From assembly GCA_964036195.1 (NCBI GenBank), contig OZ038455.1, positions 16,571,855 to 16,635,854 on the forward strand: a stretch of 64,000 nt of DNA. Reading direction: 5' to 3'. The position numbers were made by a program, and so were the translations under genes. The notes under the pieces were generated by a model. It saw only the letters and a list, made by a program, of their open reading frames with translations, was not told the origin of the DNA and did no database searches. Shown here piece after piece: positions 25,601-34,906 of the stretch (positions are counted from its first letter, which is position 1; every line of letters begins with the position of its first letter). Origin of the DNA: Sphaerolaimus hirsutus. Taxonomy: Eukaryota > Nematoda > Chromadorea > Monhysterida > Sphaerolaimidae.

Positions 25601-25904
25601 TTCTGGCGCTTTTCACATCACTACCCACAACCCCTTGCATCCAGGTGCGACGCCGTTTCGCCCAGCCCACGGCGTGCACACTCAAGATCCGTCGAACATG
25701 TGCATCAGCCGGGTGCACTTCTACCTGGCCGGCGTGTTCAGTTTGGCCCCGTTGTCCGTGATCATCTGCATAGCCGTGGTGGTTGTATGCAGATGGCGGA
25801 ATGGATTGAAAATGGGCTTGTATAAGGATGTTTTTGGTGTAGATTCAATCGCCGATGTGGATGCGGTGAAACCTAGGAAGATTTATGTGGTCAGGAAGGC
25901 GTGA
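13678..25904 (+). CDS. Cuticlin-like ZP-domain transmembrane protein, 8 coding exons
   Basis: Coding exons are 13678-13783, 15963-16279, 17036-17178, 17753-17898, 18582-18649, 18791-18973, 23753-23969 and 25645-25904; every junction is GT-AG and phases agree (1,0,2,1,0,0,1), giving 1440 nt and 479 residues. Visible parts: signal peptide (about residues 1-27, hydrophobic FVILVALILE core); mature start IPIDNGVE, a nematode cuticlin signature; ZP domain from about residue 65 to 325 with conserved stretches FTGRLFVKG, NPRGVF, VTKVDRAYKIQCFYME, MPVCTYSV, MLVHSCNVLDG, DGCAMDPYIL and CQIRLC; dibasic RNRKRR at 329-334, a furin-type cleavage site following the ZP domain; membrane helix about 420-442; 37-residue tail. 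Family knowledge: such proteins are secreted, cleaved and polymerise into the cuticle or apical matrix. ATG 13678 was chosen because the signal peptide follows directly; the frame is also open back to 13474, but an acceptor-like TTTCAG at 13635-13640 suggests that is 5' UTR. Which paralogue this is cannot be told. Nearly every intron holds transposon copies. Confidence 0.9.
13846..14016. mobile_element. Small inverted-repeat element in cuticlin intron 1
   Basis: TAGTACAC...GTGTACTA ends enclose inverted arms (TGTTTTGAACACTGAGTTCACCA against TGGTGAACTCAAATGCGTTC). It begins 62 bp after the first coding exon. Confidence 0.55.
14118..14555. mobile_element. TACCGTATTT-group element in cuticlin intron 1
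   Basis: TACCGTATTTCCTCCAAATA to TTCGAGGAAATACGGTA. Its interior (CGAAATTCATAGTAAAGAGT, GCTGCGATGCAAACTG, TAATTCCAGACGG) is collinear with 20552-22628 but lacks both insertions seen there. Confidence 0.85.
14715..15932. mobile_element. TACCGTATTT-group element carrying a nested hAT-like insertion
   Basis: Left end TACCGTATTTCCTAAAAATA; right end TTCGCGGAAATATGGT, slightly decayed. It is interrupted at TCCCCAGC by the element 14939-15858. The right end stops 30 bp before cuticlin exon 2. Confidence 0.7.
14939..15858. mobile_element. hAT-like element, TAGTGATGG ends, GGCGCC word
   Basis: TAGTGATGGAAAAGCGCC mirrors AAAGCGC...TTTTTCCATCACTA; exact duplication TCCCCAGC at 14931-14938 and 15859-15866. 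Both arms are GCGCCATGGCGCTTTTGGCG repeats; the middle (15360-15620) is CTATCTATC/G-rich. Confidence 0.9.
16310..16795. mobile_element. Truncated CAGAGTTG-group element in cuticlin intron 2
   Basis: The right end TTTTAACAACTCTG and the interior (TTTACTTTTACTCGATAAATA, ACTCATGAGTAAA) match the complete copy at 19803-20300; the left TIR is missing. Confidence 0.65.
17397..17593. mobile_element. TACTCGGC-group element in cuticlin intron 3
   Basis: TACTCGGCAGACACGATAC to AATGTCATCCGATTA with TA on each side. It is a close relative of 52565-52754, whose insertion can be proved. Confidence 0.85.
17936..18187. mobile_element. TACTCGGC-group element in cuticlin intron 4
   Basis: TACTCGGCGGACCGCAAAG mirrors GCATGCGGTCCGCCGAGTA, with TA at both edges. 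It begins 38 bp after the exon 4 donor. Confidence 0.85.
18396..18531. mobile_element. Partial TACCGTATT-group element, TATTGGAGG word
   Basis: Units CATTGGAGG, TATTGGAGG, TATTAGAGGGCACC and TATTGGAGGTAATACGGTA form the right part of an element similar to 22873-23054; no clear left end. Confidence 0.5.
19005..19346. mobile_element. TAGTGATG/GGCGCC element in cuticlin intron 6
   Basis: TAGTGATGTAAAAATCGCC mirrors GGCGCTTTTACATCATTA, filled with GGCGCTT/AAGCGCCA units. It starts 31 bp after the exon 6 donor. No exact duplication is visible. Confidence 0.75.
19803..20300. mobile_element. hAT-like CAGAGTTG-group element, ACTCGAGT/ACGTTT words
   Basis: Ends CATAGTTGTTAAAA (one substitution) and CTTTTAACAACTCTG; exact duplication CTATACTC at 19795-19802 and 20301-20308. 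Confidence 0.88.
20753..22206. mobile_element. Foldback element, arms about 700 bp, AAACACCTTCCCG ends
   Basis: TAAACACCTTCCCGGACAAG mirrors CTTGTCCGGGAAGGTGTTTA. Almost the whole length is inverted around about 21480 (for example CACCCCAAATAAATTTCC against GGAAATTTACTTGGGGTG). ORFs inside are mirror images, not genes. Confidence 0.9.
22374..22558. mobile_element. GCAGTCC-group element with exact 9-bp duplication
   Basis: GCAGTCCCAAGCCCTGTAAA mirrors TTTACAGGGCTTAGGACTGC. CACCTGGGG is duplicated exactly at 22365-22373 and 22559-22567. The host copy at 14118 has an undisrupted equivalent. Confidence 0.9.
22873..23054. mobile_element. TACCGTATTT-group element, GCCGTTCTATT word
   Basis: TACCGTATTTCTTCTAATAG mirrors CTATTAGAAGAAATACGGTA; CCGTTCTATT repeats six times, several as CCGTTCTATTAGAGG or CCGTTCTATTGGAGG. 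Confidence 0.85.
23975..24219. mobile_element. TACCGTATCT-group element directly behind the exon 7 splice donor
   Basis: TACCGTATCTACTCGAATAA mirrors TTATTCGAGTAAATACGGTA. It starts five bases into intron 7 of the cuticlin gene (donor GTAAG then TACCG). Confidence 0.85.
24573..25378. mobile_element. hAT-like CAGGGTTGG element, AATAAAAT word, in cuticlin intron 7
   Basis: CAGGGTTGGCAAATACTCAG and CCAACCATG ends; exact duplication CTCATGAA at 24565-24572 and 25379-25386. AAAATAAAAT and TAAAATTTTAG repeats fill the arms; the middle carries CTATCTTTCCCTCGGG phrases. Confidence 0.85.
25452..25623. mobile_element. hAT-like TAGTGGTG/GGCGCC element at the 3' end of cuticlin intron 7
   Basis: TAGTGGTGTAAAAGCGCC mirrors GGCGCTTTTCACATCACTA; exact duplication CCCACAAC at 25444-25451 and 25624-25631. 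The right duplication lies in the pyrimidine-rich tract 13 bases before the acceptor AG of the last exon. Confidence 0.92.
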
Positions 25905-25920
25905 TTTTTTTGTTTGCAGC

Positions 25921-25926
25921 AATAAA
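25921..25926 (+). terminator. Polyadenylation signal AATAAA of the cuticlin-like gene
   Basis: A canonical AATAAA begins 17 nt after the TGA of the last cuticlin exon, implying a very short 3' UTR. This is seen directly; use of the site is inferred. Confidence 0.7.
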
Positions 25927-26459
25927 AGGCTGCGTAAGTGCCTTTTCGTGTCATGTGGATCGATTCTATTCTCCTTATAACATTTATTTCAATTATTGAG
26001 ATTTCAAGTTCAAGTCAAGTTGCAGTTTGTGAAATGTAAATATTTTATAAAACAAGGCGATGTTACATCAGATGACGTTTATTTTTATTCCACATTTCAG
26101 CATCAGTAAAAAGTTGAGTATATACAGCTGTGATTATCAGTCAATGAATGAAGCTATAAAATATCACTCCAGATGGTTTACACATATGTTGACTGAAATT
26201 AGTATAATTCAACTCAATTGGTGTTTGAACATAGTTTAACGAGATCAGCCAAAGCCAAAAAATTAGTTTACGCTTAACAATAACGTATTGTTCATTTTCG
26301 CGACCAGCATTTTTCAAGGGATACAGACATTTTTTCAATAGCTCTTTCCAATAACATCACCAATGGATAAAATATGTAGGAAGTTATGTAGTCACACATT
26401 AGACAAATTTTAATGAACTTCACTTTAAGTGGCTTACTGATGATGCATCATTTTTATCT
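25927..26459. other. No gene recognised downstream of the cuticlin gene
   Basis: AT-rich DNA without terminal repeats or recognisable coding. Confidence 0.5.
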
Positions 26460-26663
26460 ACCGTATTTGCTTGAGTAATTCCCCCTTGAATGTTTCCTCC
26501 TCTTGAATAATTCCCCCTGTTTAATAAATGAGGACAAAATAATTACCCCCTTGAATAATTTTGCGAATAAAGCATATTTAGTGAAATTTTGACGAAATAA
26601 AAATTACTACTCTTGAATAATCCCCCCCCCCCGAATACGAGCATTTTTCGAGCAAATACAGTA
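26460..26663. mobile_element. TACCGTATTT-group element, TTGAATAATTCCCC word
   Basis: TACCGTATTTGCTTGAGTAA mirrors TTTTTCGAGCAAATACAGTA; four CTTGAATAATTCCCCC-type units. Confidence 0.8.
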
Positions 26664-26673
26664 GGTATTTACA

Positions 26674-26865
26674 ATGTCAACCAAACCGTATGGGCACCCT
26701 TCTATCATCCAAGGTTTGATATACACTTGTAACGGTTGTTGTAACTTGTTTTCCCACACTAGCAGCCTTCGGAATCACGTGAACGAATGCATCACTTTTC
26801 ACAGCCATTATTTGTTTCGCAATGGCTACACAATGTGGACATTCAGCGCAATTGAAATCCAGTGA
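26674..26865 (+). CDS. Short ORF with one C2HC zinc-finger motif (possible exon or gene remnant)
   Basis: The 63-codon ORF contains YTCNGCCNLFSHTSSLRNH followed by VNEC, exactly the C-x2-C-x3-F-x5-L-x2-H-x3-C spacing of a C2H2-type finger with a terminal Cys. It begins with ATG 11 bp after a TACCGTATT-group element ends. Nothing recognisable follows in frame; the next open plus frame (26822-27013) has no clear motif. A competing minus-strand ORF (27009-26677) begins right after a good acceptor (ATCATTTCAG), so the true coding strand is unresolved. It may be a finger fragment of a decayed gene. Confidence 0.3.
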   Translation: MSTKPYGHPSIIQGLIYTCNGCCNLFSHTSSLRNHVNECITFHSHYLFRNGYTMWTFSAIEIQ

Positions 26866-28269
26866 AACTTTTGTTGTACGATCACTTGTAGAGTGCGTCG
26901 TACTCACTCCATTTTCTGGCAGCATGCCAAAATTCCCTGTGGGTTCTTGCAGTGACAGAATACAGTCGGCCAGTGTCGAACACGAGTGTTTGCATACCAT
27001 CGCATTCAACTGAAATGATTTTTTGGTAGTTTTTCAACTGATAGGAAGGGATAATATTTCAAACTAAAACCTACAAATGTCTTTCTCAGTCTGTAGTGCA
27101 CCATTCCACTTGTAGTGCAGATCGACAAATGAATGATTAGAATAACTTTCAGCATTTTTTTCGCAGGTATTTTCGTTTCCATTTTCTTTCTCAAAACTGC
27201 CGTTTATAAATAGAATCTGCTCATGTAGTGACAAAAACATCAAATACAGATAATACTTTCAGTAAGCTCATTGATAAGTAATTCGTAAGCCCACTAATTT
27301 ATAAGTTAAAATAAATGTACTCGGCGGACATCACACTTGCACCATATGCCATCTGAATAATTAACCAAACATTATACAATTTTTTCATCATACCGTATTT
27401 CCTCGAAATACCCCCGGGGGGTGATTGTTTCATAGTGCTCCCGAGAGGGGGGGGGGAATTCGGGGGGGGGGGGGCGGGTTATTATTTCGCCAGAAATTTT
27501 TTGAAATGGTAGTACAGAATCGTTGTTTGTGATGTGCGCTGGGGTAGAAAAATGCATCAATAACTGACATGTATAGACTCCTGTAGAGCCTGTAGCTGTA
27601 CGCACAGAAACTCGGCACGCACAGAAGCCCGTTACGCACAGAAGTTAACTCGGTGCGCACAGAAACTCGGCCCGCACATAGCTGATACCATGCGCGTGCC
27701 GAGTTTCTGTGCCTACTAACGATGGCAAAAAAGATTCGAAAATTCGAAAACATTTTTGAATTTTGGAATTTTTCGGAATTTTCTAATTTTTATTTCACCC
27801 TTGGAAAAACACTTAAAAATCGATTTATTTTTCAAAAAATTCGAAAATTCGAAAATACTTTTCGAATTTTTCAGGGAATTCAAGGCCACAAAATACATTT
27901 CTGAAGTTCAACGTCTAGATCAATTGAGATTGATATGTGGCACATGAAAAAGTGTAATGTAATGACTGCGGACACATAGATAGACTGTATATTCTGCGGA
28001 CATAATACTCTGCAATCACACTCATTTATGTCTCACATAGGAAGCGTGTCAGTTATGTTGAAGCATGCGATTTTGTATAAAAAATGACTGTAAACCCATA
28101 AATCCTCAAATAAATCTTCCTCCCCTCGAAACACACCCCCCTCTTGTGAACGTGAAGAAAAAATCACTCATCCCTCATTAAACTCCTACCTCAAAATATT
28201 CTGAGGAAAAAATAACTCCCTGGGGGACTTCTGTATCGTTCCAATTTTAGTATATGTCCACGAGGGACT

Positions 28270-28682
28270 TACCGTATTTCTTCGATCTTATTGACGTGTT
28301 CGATTACATTGGCTTGCTCGATTACATTGGCGGGTCTGTGAGGCATCTGAAAAATACATTGCCCTGCTTGAATACATTGCCGTATGACAAAAAATGACGT
28401 TGCATGATCCGATTAATTATTTGATGTTTGCCGCCGTATGCACACTGTCTGTCCGTTTGCGTTTTGCACTTAACCACTTTGCTTTGCCAACGTTTCCATA
28501 CGTTATCAAATGCGCATAAATATTTACCTACAAAATGCACATAAATGATGAATACTATTTGAAAACGATCTGAAAAGTATATTGCCGTGCTCGTTTACAT
28601 TGACGTGCTCATTTACATTGACCCCCCAAAACCGCTTATGAAACAATACATTGGCGGTCAATATGATCGAAGAAATACGGTA
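28270..28682. mobile_element. TACCGTATTT-group element, ATTACATTGGC word, innermost layer
   Basis: TACCGTATTTCTTCGATCTT mirrors ATGATCGAAGAAATACGGTA. GATTACATTGG/AATACATTGCC units repeat throughout; AACCGCTTATGAAACAATAC is shared with 62965-63410. Confidence 0.87.
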
Positions 28683-28802
28683 TTCAAGGATTTACGGAAA
28701 TGAATATCATTATAACAGGGATGACTTTTTCAACTTTTCATGAAAATCGCATAGGCAAAAAAGGGGGTTTAAAGTGACTGGAGTAAATGTATTGTAGTAT
28801 TT

Positions 28803-29255
28803 TTTAGGACGGGGGTGGGCGGTAGCCACAGAATACGTAGTTATAGCTCAGAACTGCTTGGCAAAAATTTTGATATATAGGCTTTTTTGGGGTGTAGAAG
28901 GAAGAAAAGGGAGAGAAATTGCTAAAAGTAGGTGTAAAATAGCACAAAATGGGTATATAAGAGCATATAGTACTAAAAATATATAAATAGGAACAAGAAC
29001 TAGTGATTTTGGAGGCAAAAATATATATAAAAACGTATGAAAAATAGTGATTATGAGCAAAGATTGGGGTTGTGTTTCTCAAAAATTGCTCCAGATAGGT
29101 AGATAGCTGAGCAATTTTGGGGGGTTTAGGGGGTAGTAGCCCAAAATTTTGCCTCTGGTATAGATAGATAGCTGAGCGGCCTCTGGGACAGATAGGTAGA
29201 TAATTGGGTGGTTTGGGGGGTTACCCCCCCATTGGAGACCCCTTGGTCCACATGA
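28803..29255. mobile_element. CTATCTATC/GGAGACCCC element fragment
   Basis: AGATAGGTAGATAGCTGAGC and AGATAGATAGCTGAGCGG repeats, with GGAGACCCCTTGG at the right, place it with the element at 50815-51325. Ends are eroded. Confidence 0.5.
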
Positions 29256-30278
29256 GTGCTTCCACCATTTGTGATGCTAAATTGCAGTGAAAAAAGTTCA
29301 AATTCAATACTTTTTCGAAAAAATTCTAAAACTAAACCAAAAATTAGAAAACTGCCCAAAAAGATTTGAAAATTGCACAAAAAGATTCGAAAATTCGAAA
29401 ATTAAATTCAAAATTTGAAAATTAATTTGGAGAAAAATTCGAAAATTAATTTTAGAAAAAACACTTAAAAATTTAAATACTTTTTTTTCGGAGTGTTTGC
29501 CATCGTTAGTGCCTACAAAGTTTATGTGATTTTTCACATTCTCTTCTATTCTATTCCATATGTATAGCAGTAGTTGACAATTTTGCCAACCGTTACATCT
29601 GTTTTCTACATATTTGACTTTCGCGATTGCGAATGTAAAATATGTAGAAAACAGCTGTAACAGTTGATGAAATTTCAGGTGTCAACTACTTCAACACACA
29701 TAAAAATCCTGAACTCAGATGGCCGACTTGTCCGACAGGGCCCAGTTGTGTGCGTAACGGGCGTTTGTGCGTGGCGGGTTTTGATTCTGTGCGTAACGGG
29801 CGCGTGTGCGTAACGGGATTCTGTGCGCAATGAGCCTGGCCCCTCCTGTATACTAATATTAGTACGTAGATGGTATAAACACTGCTCTCACGTGATTCCG
29901 ATATTGTTTTAACGTGTGTACTGCACTACGCAGAACACAAACTGCAGAATTTGTCATGTACGTTCTCTTTACACTCAATCTGGGGGGAGGGCATTTCGAG
30001 GGGGGGGGGGGTGATTGTTTCATAGTGGTCTCGAGAGGGGGGGGGGTCAAACGAGGGCGGGGGTATTTCGAGGAAATACGGTATATTTCGTTTTTTCTAT
30101 GGAATAACAAACTAGGAAATTTATCACAAGATTTTATTCATAAAATTATGGTAGGATTCTATGCAAAGTGTGCGGTATTACTATAGTACTCCACACGAGG
30201 TATATCTTAAGTGATAAATAACAATTAAGATTTGTATATATATCTAGGTGTAATGTATGACGAGAATATATTATTTAC

Positions 30279-30732
30279 CTACCGTATTTCCTGGATTACT
30301 CCCCGGGGGTTTATTTTTTTAGAGTGAGAATTTTTAGTGGGGTTAAACGAGGGGGTATTTTGAGCGGGGGGTTATTATTTCGCCAGAAATTTTTCTAACT
30401 CCAAGAAGTTTGATTTGTTTGTTAGGTAGTTTAATTTGTGGTTTGTAAATAAAACGAACGCAGAAGCAGAAAAATGCAACAATAAGAACCATGTATAAGA
30501 GTCTTTAGACTTATTTAAGTAAATATGTAATTGGTATAAACCATGTTCTAACTTAACAAATTCATTTATTTTAAACGTTGGTTCTGCATTGCCCGGATCA
30601 CAAACCGCAGCTTTTGTCATTTACGTTCTCTACACTTAATATGGGGGGGGTACTTCGAGGAAGGTTTTTAAGTTCACGGTGTCTTTTTGGAGGGGGGTAT
30701 TTCGGGGGGGGGGGTGTCGAGGATATACGGTA
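30279..30732. mobile_element. TACCGTATTT-group element
   Basis: TACCGTATTTCCTGGATTAC to GTCGAGGATATACGGTA; the interior carries the family's AAAATGCAACAATAA and GCATTGCCCGGATCACAAAC stretches. Confidence 0.8.
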
Positions 30733-31151
30733 TATAAATATTTACATACCTACGTATTTCCTCGAAATGGCCCTCATGTCTGCGTGAGCTCATGAAAAAT
30801 AACGCGTCTCGAAATACCTCCACCCGAAAGGAGTGTAAAAATAATGTAGGCTTTTTTACCTAATTGCCAAAAACTGCAGTTTGTGTGCTGTAATGCCCCT
30901 TTGGCCTGTGCCCTGTAATCCCTTTCGAGAAAATACTATATTCATTTACCTGAATATAATTCCAGAAAAAAGTTCTCAACATATTTCCCACTTCGCAAAA
31001 CGAAAACGAAAAAAGGTAACCACATTTACCTTTAAAGACATTTAAAATAAGGAATATAAAAATAATTTGTGAACATGTAGAATGTATCAAGAAACACTCT
31101 CATTTTCACATCACTCTGCCGCTGTCAGTGGTGAATCAGCAAAGTCACGTA

Positions 31152-32350
31152 CAGGGTTGGCAAAATCTCAGAAAAAAATAAAAATAAAATAAAAATAAAA
31201 TGGAAAATGGAAGAATAAAATACAATAAAATGGAAAATTTATAAAATAAAAATACAATTTTACTCAAATTTGAATTTTTGTAAAATTTTAGTAAAATTGT
31301 ACAAAAATTCGAATTTTTGTAGTTTTAGTAAAATTTTACAAAATCTCGAGTGTCTGTAATACGCTATAAAAAAGTCTTCTATCCTGTTGCTTAAGATTTT
31401 AGCTGCCAATTTGCATAACTGGTGACTTGTTGTTGCTTTCATTGTATTGATTTAAAAATATTTTTGCTCAAAATTGCAAATTTTCACATCTTTTAATACA
31501 TTATCACCTTAAATCACTAATTTATGTGATTTTTTCCTATTTTCTTTGTTTCATACTTGAAAAAGCCTATACACTGAACCCTGCAAGCCCCCCCCCCACC
31601 CCCCAAAAGCAACAAATTTTTAGCTATCTTCCATCGGGAGGAGCAATTAGCAACATATCTATCCAGCCCCCGTGAGGGTCACAAGTCTACTGTATTTCCT
31701 CGAAATACCCCCCGGGGGGTGATTGTTTCAGAGTGAGAATTTTGAGGGGGGGGGGGGGGGTTAAACGAGGGGGGTATTTTGAGGGGGGCTTATTATTTCG
31801 CCAGAAATTTTTTGAAATTCCAGTACTAAATTGTCATCTGTAACATACACAGACGTAGAAAAATGCAACAATAACTGCTATATATAAGAGTCTATTGACT
31901 TATATAAGTGTGTAACACCGTTCTAACGTAACAATTCATAGTTGTTAACGTGTGTTTTGCATTGGCCGAATCACAAACCGCAGTTTTGTCATGTACGTTA
32001 ACTGTACACTCAATTTGGAGGGGGGGTATTTCGAGGGGGTGGGTAATTATTTCATAGTGTCCATTTTGAGGGGGGTATTTCGAGGGGGGGGGTATTTTGA
32101 GGAAATACGGTCATCTGCATGCTTCTAGCGTGCACATTGTTTTATGGCCTTGCATCCAAGATTCCGATTTTTTGTAAAATTTTTGTAAAATATTTGTAAA
32201 ATTTTTGTAAAATGGTTTCATTTTATTTTATTTATGACATTTCAGAATAAAATAAAATAAAATGAAACATGAATAAAATAAAAATAAAATACAATTTTAA
32301 TAAAAATAAAATACAATTTTAGTAAAAAGAATTTTACTAAAACCAACCAT
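31152..32350. mobile_element. CAGGGTTGG-group element (AATAAAAT word) with nested insertion
   Basis: CAGGGTTGGCAAAATCTCAG at the left and AAAACCAACCATGG at the right. Flanks GTCACGTA/GGCACGTA agree at 7/8. It is collinear with 24573-25378 apart from an insertion at 31688-32111. Confidence 0.78.
31688..32111. mobile_element. TACCGTATTT-group element nested in the AT-rich hAT-like element
   Basis: TACTGTATTTCCTCGAAATA to TTGAGGAAATACGGT with the family interior. The uninterrupted host sequence at 25081-25165 (GTGAGGGTCAAAATT...CATCTGCATGC) shows the insertion region. Confidence 0.82.
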
Positions 32351-34017
32351 GGCACGTAATCAAACGTGATTTGATTTACATTTACATATTTTTATGTTTG
32401 AATCCTCTTAAATATTTTTTCGAGTAGCTTCGAGACGTAGTCAAAAAGCATTTGAAAGGCAATTTCACTATTTTGTATTGCTAATATACAGCGGCTTTCG
32501 AAGAGGGTGAAACCACTTTAAATAACGTTGACACCTTTAGCACGTGGTCTCATATTCATTCAGTAAACAGGGTTGTAGCCGCATGCAATGCTGGCAAAAA
32601 ACACATTTTAAACACAGAAAAACTCATCGAGTTTCTGTGTTTTTGTTTTACACACAGCTTATAAATACACAGTTTTACACAGCTCATAAATTTTGAAAAA
32701 CTCAAATGCATTTTTGAGAACATGGAAACAAAGCTCTGGTTTTGGGGGGTTTAAAGGTATTTGAAACATACTATTTATGTTGTGTTGAACTGAACATAAG
32801 GTATGCAATGCTAAGGTAAGCAGAAGCACACACCAATATTATAATGCTAAGACATCAAATGGTATTGAATCATAATGACAACCATCCAAAAAAAGATGTT
32901 GTGGCACCCTATGGTGGCTTTGACGATAATGGATGTTGTGACCCGAGCATAACGTCATGTCAACTGTAGCTGAGGCCTCTCCTTCAAAGCTGTTAAAGTT
33001 TTTCTGGTTACCCATTTAGGAGGATAAGTGATTTGGCACCATTTGCGTTGAGTGTGCTTGGTCTGCCAGCATCCATTGTTAAAATGGAAGGTGATCTAGG
33101 CCAACGCTCAGTGTATTGGGTGCAGCAGACCAGGGATTTATGTATAAACCGAGTGTCTCTCGTATGCGATTTTTGGTCAAACGAATTATCAGGTGTTTTG
33201 AGACTGGAAATTGGCTTAATTACTGTGAATGCTTCAATGGCTATGCATGATCAAGTGTAGTTACTTCCAGTAACAATAGATTTTCTGCCCCCCCCCACAT
33301 GAAAGGAAAACAGTGCACATTCTATAATTTTGGTACCCTTTATTTTGTATAATTTTGGACATTGCCATTAATTTCAGCTAAACCTTTTTCTAAATTTGAA
33401 TGGATACAGTGCATTGATTTTCATCTGATTATGCATATGCATTTGCATTGAATGTTGGTTTCCATTTAAACACTCAGTTTTTATGTAAAAACTGAAGTTT
33501 CACCAAAACACAGAAATAAAACAGTGTATTTTTCTTATAACTCAATTTTTCCTTTCAAAAAACAACAACAAAAACACAGGTGACTCAAAACACAGAAAGT
33601 AAAAATTTTCAAAAAAATACACGCATTGGCTATGTGAGAGGGGCACAATGCATTATTTGCAAATTTATATTGCCAAGTAGATGTTTTCCAAATATTTCAA
33701 AATTGTTGGTTTTATTAACTTGTGTTGTGGGAAATTAAAAAAGCTACCTAAATGAAAGCTTGAAATTGTTTATTAATGTTATTAATAGGTCAATAGGTCT
33801 TTCTACTATACACGTGCTGTTGAGCATGGAATCATATTTATTGCTTCTCACACTAGCTACTCCCATTAAGTAACAAGCCAATTAAGGCAATTACTAGAAT
33901 GAACAAAATAAATTACAGCAATTGAGTTTTTGAATAATATTTCTATGCAAAAAACTATTGCAGTGACCATGAATAACTAGATAATTGCAAATGTGCAGTG
34001 TTCACCTGTGCTGTAAA
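32351..34017. other. CACAGAAA-repeat region around the hAT-like remnant
   Basis: AAACACAGAAAAACTC and AACACAGAAAGT motifs lie on both sides (32615-32700 and 33480-33620) of the transposase-like fragment, inverted in part; this may be a decayed hAT-like element starting at CAGGGTTG near 32573. Nothing else recognised. Confidence 0.4.
32994..33263 (+). pseudogene. Possible hAT transposase C-terminal (dimerisation) remnant
   Basis: The frame is open after a TAA at 32994-32996 and ends with TAG near 33260. Its translation contains RISDLAPFALSVLGLPASIV, then KMEGDLGQ, then NRVSLVCDFWSNE. Order and spacing resemble the hAT dimerisation region (Leu/Ala helix, LSxPASxxxxER, then an R/N-rich Leu helix ending in Asn), but the usual ER.FS is changed. 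A CAGGGTTG end typical of the local hAT-like elements lies upstream at about 32573; no matching right end was found. No catalytic residues are present, so it is at best a dead fragment. It could be coincidence. Confidence 0.35.
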
Positions 34018-34418
34018 TACCATATTTCCTCGAAATGCCCCCCTCAAAATGGCCCTTCGAATTTATAACCTCCCCCTAGACATACCCCCCAAGTTGAGTG
34101 TAAAGAGATCGTAAATGACAAAAACTGCGGTTTGTGATCCGGGCAATGCAGAACATTCGTTAAAAACAATGACATGTCCTGTTAGAACGGGGTTTATATT
34201 TACCATCTACATACCGAAATATTTACTCATATATACTTATGACTCTCAAAAAGACATGGTGGTTATCGTTGCATTTTTCTACGTGTCCGTAAAGTTACAA
34301 ACAACGAATTAGTACTGAGAGTTCAAGAAAATTCTGGCGAAATAACACCCTTCCTCAAAATTTCCACTCAAATTCTGAAAAAATAAACCCCCTGGGGTAA
34401 TTAGAGGAAAATACGGTA
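34018..34418. mobile_element. TACCGTATTT-group element (decayed)
   Basis: TACCATATTTCCTCGAAATG mirrors TTAGAGGAAAATACGGTA, with the usual interior GATCCGGGCAATGCAGAAC. Confidence 0.75.
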
Positions 34419-34904
34419 TGTTTATGGTATTGTTACAATTAAGTGGTTCTGTGATTTATGAGGACCACATTTTGATGGGTTTTTAATATGTTCGTGTTGT
34501 TGTGCTGTATTTCTTCATTAGTGAGGTAAACACTATTAGGTATTTAAGTAATTGTGGTTATGAAAACAACGCAAATGAGCAGGCCACGGTAAGGATGGTT
34601 GGGGTGCTCTTACAGCGATTCTAGCAGAGCAGAGCTCGACATAGCATCACGCTAGCAATTAAATATTACCTATATCAGTAGCTACACTGTGATCGTCATG
34701 TGGTCTGCTGCGGCTGGCATTTTCAAGTGTGACGTGACTTCTATCAAATGTCAATCTCGATGACGTGCTCAATCGAAAATTCCGCGCAATGCATTCAGCC
34801 CACTCAGTATGAAAAATCTCAAATATCAATAAAATAAATAACTGAAATACGAGTTGATATGCGGACGAGCGTGCAGAATAATCACAAAAGTAAAAATAAT
34901 CACC
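34419..34904. other. No gene recognised
   Basis: Mixed-composition DNA without evident repeats or coding motifs. Confidence 0.45.
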
Positions 34905-34906
34905 AG

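Larger units (their letters stand above)
27717..29508. mobile_element. hAT-like TAACGATGG element, TTCGAAAA word, third layer
   Basis: TAACGATGGCAAAAAAGATT mirrors TTTGCCATCGTTA; exact duplication GTGCCTAC at 27709-27716 and 29509-29516. The arms are GATTCGAAAATTCGAAAA repeats. Confidence 0.9.
27586..29842. mobile_element. Nested element, CGCACAGAA / TGTGCGTAACGGG word
   Basis: The exact 8-bp duplication CTCCTGTA (27578-27585, 29843-29850) bounds repeated ACGCACAGAA on the left and TGTGCGTAACGGGC on the right. End sequences are only partly inverted (GAGCCTG...TGAGCCTGGCC), so the exact ends are less certain. Confidence 0.7.
27391..30083. mobile_element. TACCGTATTT-group element, outermost layer of a four-level nest
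   Basis: TACCGTATTTCCTCGAAATA on the left, TTTCGAGGAAATACGGTA on the right. Its own interior resumes at TACTAATATTAGTACGTAGA (29850 on), matching the complete copies at 11843 and 52388. Confidence 0.82.

Noticed and set aside
26677..27009. Minus-strand 111-codon ORF as a definite gene
   Set aside because: It has an acceptor-like start but no family match, and overlaps a better motif on the plus strand; left as an alternative.
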